Assembly (NCBI GenBank): GCA_016714795.1 | Contig: JADKCA010000004.1 | Location: forward strand, 248,001-312,000 | Source: Sphingomonadales bacterium | GTDB lineage: Bacteria > Pseudomonadota > Alphaproteobacteria > Sphingomonadales > Sphingomonadaceae | Length of the DNA stretch: 64,000 nt | Direction: 5' to 3' | Shown here: positions 58,986-64,000 of the stretch, one piece after another | Position numbering within the stretch: position 1 is the first letter of the stretch | Layout of the letters: every line of letters starts with the position of its first letter | The notes under the pieces: model-generated | Seen by the model: the letters and a program-made list of their open reading frames with translations, nothing else | The model's database searches: none | Told to the model about the DNA's origin: nothing | Translations under genes and position numbers: made by a program

Positions 58986-61361
58986 ATGAAAACGAAAACT
59001 GTTTTGCAGGTGGCTGCCAGCCTGATGGTTCTGGCAACGCTTCCGGTCACGGCCTTCGCGCAAGATGCCGCGCCCGAGGCAGAAGCCGATCTTGGCGACG
59101 AAATTGTCGTCACCGCGCAGAAGCGCTCCGAGCGGTTGCAGGACGTTCCCATTTCGATGGCCGCCGTCAGTGAAGCCACAATGGCGACAAATAATGTCCT
59201 GACCGTTCAGGATCTGGGCCGTGTCGCTACCAATTTTTCAGCCACACGCTCGGCACAGGCCAGCAGCATCCGCCTCGCCGTTCGTGGCATTGGCGCACCC
59301 GGCAATACGGCAACCGAGCCGAGCGTCGCGGCTTTTGTGGATGGCGTCTATGTGCCGCGCCCCGGCTCGATCATTGGCAACTTCCTCGACATTGAAGGCG
59401 TCGAAGTGCTGCGTGGCCCGCAAGGCACGCTCTTTGGCCGCAACGCCAGCGTGGGGGCCATCTCGTTCCGGTCGGCAACACCCAAGGATGAATTTTCCGG
59501 CCAGATCGGGGCTGAGGCGGGCAATGGGGATCGCTACAAGCTGACTGGCCATATCAATCTGCCGCTGAGCGAGAATGTGGCGCTGCGCGTTGCAGGACTT
59601 GGGTCCTGGTTCAAGGGCTATTGGCACAACAAGCTTGATGGCAAAACCTATGGCGGTTCCGATGATTATGCTGGCCGCGCGTCGATCAAGGCCGATCTTG
59701 GCGCAATCAACTGGATCGTCCGCGCCGACTACTCCAAATCAGACGGCGACGGCTTCGTCCCCGCAGAATTCCGCTTTGACTCGGTGTCTGCTGTACAAGG
59801 GGCTGCGTTCCGGGCGCTGCAAACCAGTCTGGTCGGCTCTGCAAACGATACAGTTCTGTTTGATCGCACCGTCAACCAGCGCGTCACGGCAGATTATAGG
59901 GATCGCCATTGGGGCCTGTCGAGCGATGCGACGCTGGATGTCGGCGGATACGCGCTGCGCCTGATCAACAGCTATCGCAACTGGCGCAGTTCGCAGACCG
60001 ATGGTGACACGATTTTCACCACCGTTCCGCTGTCATCGCGTCAGGGCGGTTTCACGTCGAAGAGCCACAACCACGAATTGCAGTTCATCTCTCCCAAGGA
60101 TGAATTGCTGGGTGGACGGCTCGATTTCGTTGCAGGCCTCTATTATTTCCAGGAAGATTACACGATTGACGAACGGCTTCAGGCCGACGCGCAATTCTGC
60201 AATGTGCTGGTGCCCGCAGGCGCGCAACGCACGGCATGCAACACCAGTCTGGCGGCGGGCGGCGGCGTGAATGCCACCGATCAGGATTTCAGCCAGTCGG
60301 TGGAAAGCTTCGCCGTCTATGGCCAGACCACGTTCAAGATCGCGGAGCCATTGTCACTCACGCTGGGCGGGCGCTGGTCGAAGGATGACAAGAGCGCTGT
60401 CTATGTGCAAAAGCGGGCCTTTCCCTTTGCCGCCACGCTCCGCGCCATCGAAAATGCCAATCTGGCGCTCAAGGATGATCGTTTCACCTGGCGCGCCAGC
60501 CTGAACTACAAGCCCAACCGCGACATTCTGGTGTTCCTCAACTATTCGACCGGCTACAAATCGGGCGGGTTCAACTCGGGCGCGGGCGCAACGGCGCTCA
60601 ATCAGGCGCGGATATTCAACCGGGAAACGGTGAAGAATTACGAGTTGGGGGCCAAGACCACATGGCTTGATGGGGGGCTGATCGCAAACCTGACGCTTTA
60701 CCGCATGGATATTGGCGGTTTTCAGGATCGCGCCTTTGATGGTGTCAGCTTCCTCGTCCGCAATGCGGGCAGCCTGCGCCATCAGGGTTTTGAGCTCGAC
60801 ACGACGATCAAGCCTTCGGACAATTTCACCGTGAATGCGTCGCTCGCCTATCTGGATTCCAAATTCACCAACTATCCCGGTGGGGCTGGACTGCCCGGCT
60901 GTGCGGCAGGCCCGGCGATTTGCGCAGGCCTTCCCAACAATGGCCGAACACAGGACTTGCAGGGCAAGCGTCTCAACTATGCGCCAGAATTCACGGGCAA
61001 TTTCGGCGCAACCTGGACGGGCGAATTCGGCAGTTCCGGCCTTGGCTGGTCCTTGAACGGCAATGTGTCGCTGACGTCGGACATCAACAATGGTGGCGTC
61101 AATGACAGCAATCCGCAAACCGCGCAGGATGGCTATGCCCTGCTGGGCGCACGCTTTGCGATCAATGGCCCGGATGATCGCTGGAATGTGGCGGTGTTCG
61201 GCAGCAACCTGACGAACAAGGGCTATTGCAGCGCGCAATTCTATCAGGTGCTCGATACCGCTTTCGGTCTGCGCAACGGCACATTCCCTGGTAGCACGGG
61301 TGTGCGGTGCAACGTCGCCACGCCGCGCACTTACGGCGTGTCGGGTACGTTCCGCTTCTGA
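58986..61361 (+). CDS. TonB-dependent outer-membrane receptor
   Basis: The 791-residue protein has a signal peptide ending near residue 25 (TAFAQ), a TonB-box/plug start with EIVVTAQKRSERLQDVPISM, the plug motif SVAAFVDGVYVPRPG, and VEVLRGPQGTLFGRNASVGAISFRSATP. A beta-barrel with alternating strands follows, ending YGVSGTFRF with a terminal Phe as usual for outer-membrane proteins. It imports a substrate with TonB energy. Cys pairs (CNVLV...CNTSL and CAAGPAIC) would stabilise loops. It is divergent from cupin-VOC-SDR with shared operators and probably takes up the substrate of that pathway. Confidence 0.93.
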   Translation: MKTKTVLQVAASLMVLATLPVTAFAQDAAPEAEADLGDEIVVTAQKRSERLQDVPISMAAVSEATMATNNVLTVQDLGRVATNFSATRSAQASSIRLAVRGIGAPGNTATEPSVAAFVDGVYVPRPGSIIGNFLDIEGVEVLRGPQGTLFGRNASVGAISFRSATPKDEFSGQIGAEAGNGDRYKLTGHINLPLSENVALRVAGLGSWFKGYWHNKLDGKTYGGSDDYAGRASIKADLGAINWIVRADYSKSDGDGFVPAEFRFDSVSAVQGAAFRALQTSLVGSANDTVLFDRTVNQRVTADYRDRHWGLSSDATLDVGGYALRLINSYRNWRSSQTDGDTIFTTVPLSSRQGGFTSKSHNHELQFISPKDELLGGRLDFVAGLYYFQEDYTIDERLQADAQFCNVLVPAGAQRTACNTSLAAGGGVNATDQDFSQSVESFAVYGQTTFKIAEPLSLTLGGRWSKDDKSAVYVQKRAFPFAATLRAIENANLALKDDRFTWRASLNYKPNRDILVFLNYSTGYKSGGFNSGAGATALNQARIFNRETVKNYELGAKTTWLDGGLIANLTLYRMDIGGFQDRAFDGVSFLVRNAGSLRHQGFELDTTIKPSDNFTVNASLAYLDSKFTNYPGGAGLPGCAAGPAICAGLPNNGRTQDLQGKRLNYAPEFTGNFGATWTGEFGSSGLGWSLNGNVSLTSDINNGGVNDSNPQTAQDGYALLGARFAINGPDDRWNVAVFGSNLTNKGYCSAQFYQVLDTAFGLRNGTFPGSTGVRCNVATPRTYGVSGTFRF

Positions 61362-61366
61362 TACCG

Positions 61367-61397
61367 GAAGGGCGCGGCTGTTCAAGCCGCGCCCTTC
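61367..61397 (+). terminator. Strong hairpin after receptor gene
   Basis: GAAGGGCGCGGCT (61367-61379) and AGCCGCGCCCTTC (61385-61397) pair perfectly over 13 bases with a five-base loop, starting five bases after the receptor stop. No T-run follows, so it may terminate without one or protect the mRNA end. Confidence 0.75.
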
Positions 61398-61707
61398 GCG
61401 GCATGGTGTCCATCCTTCAGCCGCCGTGCCATGCCGATCCGCGCCAGCGCTTTCGAGCGCGGGGGAGGCGGTGGCCGTGCGCGTGCCCTTTGCAGGTGCG
61501 CGTCAGGAGTGCGGTCCGCCCCAATCGCCGTGCGTGGGGCCATGCTGAGGCGCTGGCCGCTCAAGCTGGTTCAAGCCGGACCGCGCCAGCATCATCAGCG
61601 TATCCAGACAGGAATCCGCCCCGCAGCTAAAGCGGCCCATCTATGCAATGTCAGCAAATCCCCGCATTCTCTGCGAGGCACGATCCACAGGTTTTCGGGA
61701 TGAAAAC
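61398..61707. other. Non-coding gap between receptor terminator and tRNA-Gly
   Basis: I see no credible gene in these 310 bases. Short open frames on both strands have Arg/Pro-rich translations without ribosome sites. No repeat or clear promoter was recognised. Confidence 0.55.
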
Positions 61708-61782
61708 TGGAGCGGGCGAAGGGATTCGAACCCTCGACCCCAACCTTGGCAAGGTTGTGCTCTACCCCTGAGCTACGCCCGC
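61708..61782 (-). tRNA. tRNA-Gly (GCC)
   Basis: Read on the minus strand, the acceptor GCGGGCG pairs with CGCCCGC and the CCA end is encoded. The D-arm is GCTCAGGGGTAGAGC, and the anticodon stem CAACC/GGTTG closes the loop TTGCCAA, giving GCC. The T-arm contains GGTTCGAATCC. No integrase or repeat of its 3' end was seen nearby, so there is no evidence for an integrated element here. Confidence 0.95.
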
Positions 61783-61963
61783 TCTAGCGTTTTGGAACGG
61801 CGATGCCGTCCGGGTGAGGCGCGCGGTTAGCAACGGGTTGGCGGCTTGGCAAGAGGGAATTGCAGGCGGAGCGCGAAAATCGCGCCAGATCAGGTCGCTT
61901 CGGGGCTTGGCAAGCCGCATCTCTCCCCCCACATAGAAGCCTCAACCGGAACAGGGGCAGATT

Positions 61964-62875
61964 GTGGCGACACTGGGTATGAGCGCGGCTGACAAGGAAG
62001 CCATTGAGGCGTTCAAGAGGGATGTGATCGAACCGTCCATGACAAAGTTGGTGATCCTGGATTTCTGGGCCGAATGGTGTGGCCCGTGCAAGCAGCTTGG
62101 CCCGGTGCTGGAAAAGGTGGCGGCAGACTATGCCGACAAGGGTGTCATGCTGGTCAAGATCGATGTCGATCAGGACAAGATGATCGCGGCCCAATTCCGC
62201 GTGCAATCCATTCCGACCGTCTATGGCGTGTTTCAGGGCCAGATCGTGGCTGATCTGACGCAGTATCGCACCGAAGCCCAACTCACGCGGGTGCTGGATC
62301 ACGCGCTCAAGCAACTGCCGGTACAAGGCGAGGCGCAGACGCAGGCCGCCGAACTGGAGCCGCTGATCGCCATGGGTGAAGAGGCGCTCGACAGCGGCGA
62401 TGCGGACCGGGCGGAAAGCATTTTCGGCCAGATCATGGAGATGGCGCCCGAACATCCGCAGGTGGTGGCGGGGCTGATCCGCGCGCTTGCGGCGCAGGGG
62501 CGGATCGAAGAGGCAGAGGCGCTTGTGGCGGCGGGTCATGCCGAACAGGCGAAAGAGCCGCACATGGCGCGTGCTTTGTCTGCGCTGGCGCTGGCGAAGG
62601 AGGCCAAACCGGTCGACGATCTGGCGGGGTTGAGGGCGCAGGTGGCGGCAGACCCGGACAATCATGCGCTGCGGTTCGAACTGGCAGGCGGCGAAATGGC
62701 GGCGGGCGACCGGGATGCGGCTGCGGATGATCTGCTGGCCATCATCAAGGCTGATCGCAACTGGAATGAGGGGGCGGCGCGCGCGCAATTGCTCAAGCTG
62801 TTCGAAGTCATCGGTCTGGAAGACCCCTGGGTTGCGGCGACCCGGCGGAAATTGTCGGCGATCCTGTTCGGATGA
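61964..62875 (+). CDS. cnoX: CnoX-like thioredoxin with TPR domain (YbbN)
   Basis: CnoX/YbbN-type proteins combine a thioredoxin fold with TPR repeats and help protect clients from oxidation before passing them to GroEL. A GTG start at 61964 gives 303 residues. The thioredoxin domain (residues 15-120) has the active site WCGPC (Cys39 and Cys42); E. coli CnoX lacks a redox-active pair, but alphaproteobacterial forms keep it. The C-terminal 180 residues form helical TPR-like repeats (LIAMGEEALDSGDADRAESIF, LIRALAAQGRIEEAEALV). It overlaps the following Lon-N gene by four bases. Confidence 0.88.
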   Translation: MATLGMSAADKEAIEAFKRDVIEPSMTKLVILDFWAEWCGPCKQLGPVLEKVAADYADKGVMLVKIDVDQDKMIAAQFRVQSIPTVYGVFQGQIVADLTQYRTEAQLTRVLDHALKQLPVQGEAQTQAAELEPLIAMGEEALDSGDADRAESIFGQIMEMAPEHPQVVAGLIRALAAQGRIEEAEALVAAGHAEQAKEPHMARALSALALAKEAKPVDDLAGLRAQVAADPDNHALRFELAGGEMAAGDRDAAADDLLAIIKADRNWNEGAARAQLLKLFEVIGLEDPWVAATRRKLSAILFG

Positions 62876-63498
62876 CAACCGAAACGCTCACGCGCCTGTC
62901 CGTCTTTCCGCTGCCGGGCGCGATCCTGTTTCCGCGGTTGCGGCTTCCGCTCCATATCTTCGAACCGCGCTACCGGGCGATGGTCTCCGATGCGATTGCG
63001 CGTGACCGGCGGATCGCGATGATCCAGCCGCGTGCGGCAGAGGGCGCTGGTCCGCCCGCATTGTTTGACATTGGCTGTGTAGGCCGGATCGAACATGTCG
63101 AGGCGCTGGATGACGGGCGATACAACATCATCCTTGATGGTCAGGCCTATTTCCGCATTGTGCGCGAACTGGATGTGACCACGCCGTTCCGGCAGGTCGA
63201 GGCCGAAATCTTGCCCATCCCGACCGTTGAGGACCTGGACATTGCAACGCGCGGGGCACTGGAACAGGAATCGCGCCACTTTGCAGAAGTTCAGGGCTAT
63301 GCCGTCGATTGGGACAGCGTGGCGCGGCTGGATGATGAGGCGCTGGTGAACGGGATCGCCCAGATCGCGCCCTTTGATGCGGCGGCTAAACAGGCCCTGC
63401 TGGAAGCGCCCTCGCTGTCTGCGCGGGCCGAGCTGATCATGCAGATGCTGCGTTTTTTCGGGCGTCACGATGGTGATGGCCGGGTGACGCTTCAATAG
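62872..63498 (+). CDS. Lon N-terminal (substrate-binding) domain protein
   Basis: The 208-residue protein consists of a LON_substr_bdg domain only, without ATPase or protease parts: LSVFPLPGAILFPRLRLPLHIFEPRYRAMV at the start and GCVGRIEHVEALDDGRYNIILDG in the middle. Such stand-alone proteins are widespread; an adapter-type role is assumed and unproven. The overlap with the CnoX-like gene suggests a shared protein-quality-control function. A ribosome site for the next gene follows within 20 bases. Confidence 0.9.
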   Translation: MTTETLTRLSVFPLPGAILFPRLRLPLHIFEPRYRAMVSDAIARDRRIAMIQPRAAEGAGPPALFDIGCVGRIEHVEALDDGRYNIILDGQAYFRIVRELDVTTPFRQVEAEILPIPTVEDLDIATRGALEQESRHFAEVQGYAVDWDSVARLDDEALVNGIAQIAPFDAAAKQALLEAPSLSARAELIMQMLRFFGRHDGDGRVTLQ

Positions 63499-63513
63499 GG
63501 AATGAGGAGACGG

Positions 63514-64000
63514 ATGATGCACGCGACAAGACGATATGCCCTGATAGCGATGGCTACCGTGCTGGCGACCGCTGGTGCCGGGGCCAGGGCGGAATCGGCC
63601 GGCAAGGCGCTTGACCGCGCCATCGCCGCGCCGCACCGCAGCCCGGTGAACCGGTTGCGCGATCAATATCGGCATCCGGCCAAAACGCTCGCCTTTTTCG
63701 GCGTGAAACCGGGGCACACGGTGGTGGAACTGTGGCCGGGCGCGGGCTGGTATACCGAAATTCTGGCTCCCTATCTTGCAGAGCGCGGCGATCTGACCGT
63801 GGCGACGCCGCTGGAACGCACCGAAGGCACGCGCAAGCTGCTGAATTCGGATTCGTCTGTGTATGGCAAGGTGAAGCTGGCGACCTTCCCGATGAAGGAG
63901 GGCGGCACGGCTGTCGCGCCGGGCAGCGTGGATGTGGTGCTTACCTTCCGCAATGTCCACAACTGGCGCTTTGGCGGCAAGGACAGCGCGCAGGCCGCGT
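63514..64000 (+). CDS. Exported SAM-dependent methyltransferase-like protein (partial, C-terminus beyond window)
   Basis: An ATG at 63514 (or 63517) follows GAGGAG and starts a signal peptide ending near residue 25 (GARAE). The visible 162 residues contain FFGVKPGHTVVELWPGAGWYTEILAPYLAERGD, a motif-I-like SAM-binding segment, and VDVVLTFRNVHNW near the end. Similar exported class I methyltransferase-like proteins are common in sphingomonads and of unknown substrate; an exported SAM enzyme is odd and the activity may be lost. The end of the gene is off the window. Confidence 0.8.
   Translation, partial: MMHATRRYALIAMATVLATAGAGARAESAGKALDRAIAAPHRSPVNRLRDQYRHPAKTLAFFGVKPGHTVVELWPGAGWYTEILAPYLAERGDLTVATPLERTEGTRKLLNSDSSVYGKVKLATFPMKEGGTAVAPGSVDVVLTFRNVHNWRFGGKDSAQAA

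Noticed and set aside
61708..61782. tRNA-Gly as attachment site of an integrated element
   Set aside because: No integrase gene, no repeated tRNA 3' end and core genes on the adjacent side.

Overview
The window looks like chromosomal DNA of a GC-rich alphaproteobacterium, most likely a member of the Sphingomonadales. Supporting signs are the hisC-tyrC pairing, DUF4402 pilins, a large TonB-dependent receptor of sphingomonad type, the MmcB, DUF1491 and DUF6489 families, and a sphingomonad-type hairpin repeat. Genes are dense and many are joined by 1-4 bp stop/start overlaps. No rRNA, CRISPR array, integrase, transposase or prophage was seen.

Bases 1-24000 are mainly core genome: metX (cut by the window edge), hisC-tyrC, plsC with a YdcF gene and ftsEX, tRNA-Leu(GAG), a chaperone-usher-like surface-fibre locus with two DUF4402 subunits, a class A penicillin-binding protein, an SCO1 lipoprotein, mmcB, a SleB-type hydrolase, then ptsN/hpf and the block dnaQ-coaE-aroE-maf-ppsR on the minus strand. 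Bases 24029-24320, between divergent ppsR and hemE, carry a perfect DnaA box, two near-matches and six GANTC sites. This is the position of the Caulobacter origin Cori, and genes on both sides are transcribed away from it. To the right run hemE-hemJ-rho, an insertion-like segment with dinD, then mnmE-mnmG-rsmG-parA-parB with three parS palindromes. The window therefore probably spans the chromosome origin and the centromere-like partition region.

Bases 37174-43000 hold xthA, a PfkB-type sugar kinase, trhO, malate synthase G, a short-chain dehydrogenase and tRNA-Ala(CGC). Bases 43084-61361 are accessory. A nine-gene minus-strand operon encodes a short-chain dehydrogenase, four different DUF3604 (PHP-like metallohydrolase) exported proteins, a DUF1254/DUF1214 protein, a membrane-anchored parvulin, a HupE/UreJ-like membrane protein and a TauE/SafE permease. 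Beside it are an AraC-family regulator, a cupin-VOC-SDR operon and a TonB-dependent receptor. The divergent cupin/receptor promoter region contains two related 28-bp elements in opposite orientation, each with half-sites 21 bp apart, as expected of AraC-type operators. I infer one regulated uptake-and-breakdown system for an unknown substrate. This is the best candidate for an undescribed system here.

The window ends with tRNA-Gly(GCC), a CnoX-like thioredoxin/TPR protein, a Lon N-terminal-domain protein and the start of an exported methyltransferase-like gene.
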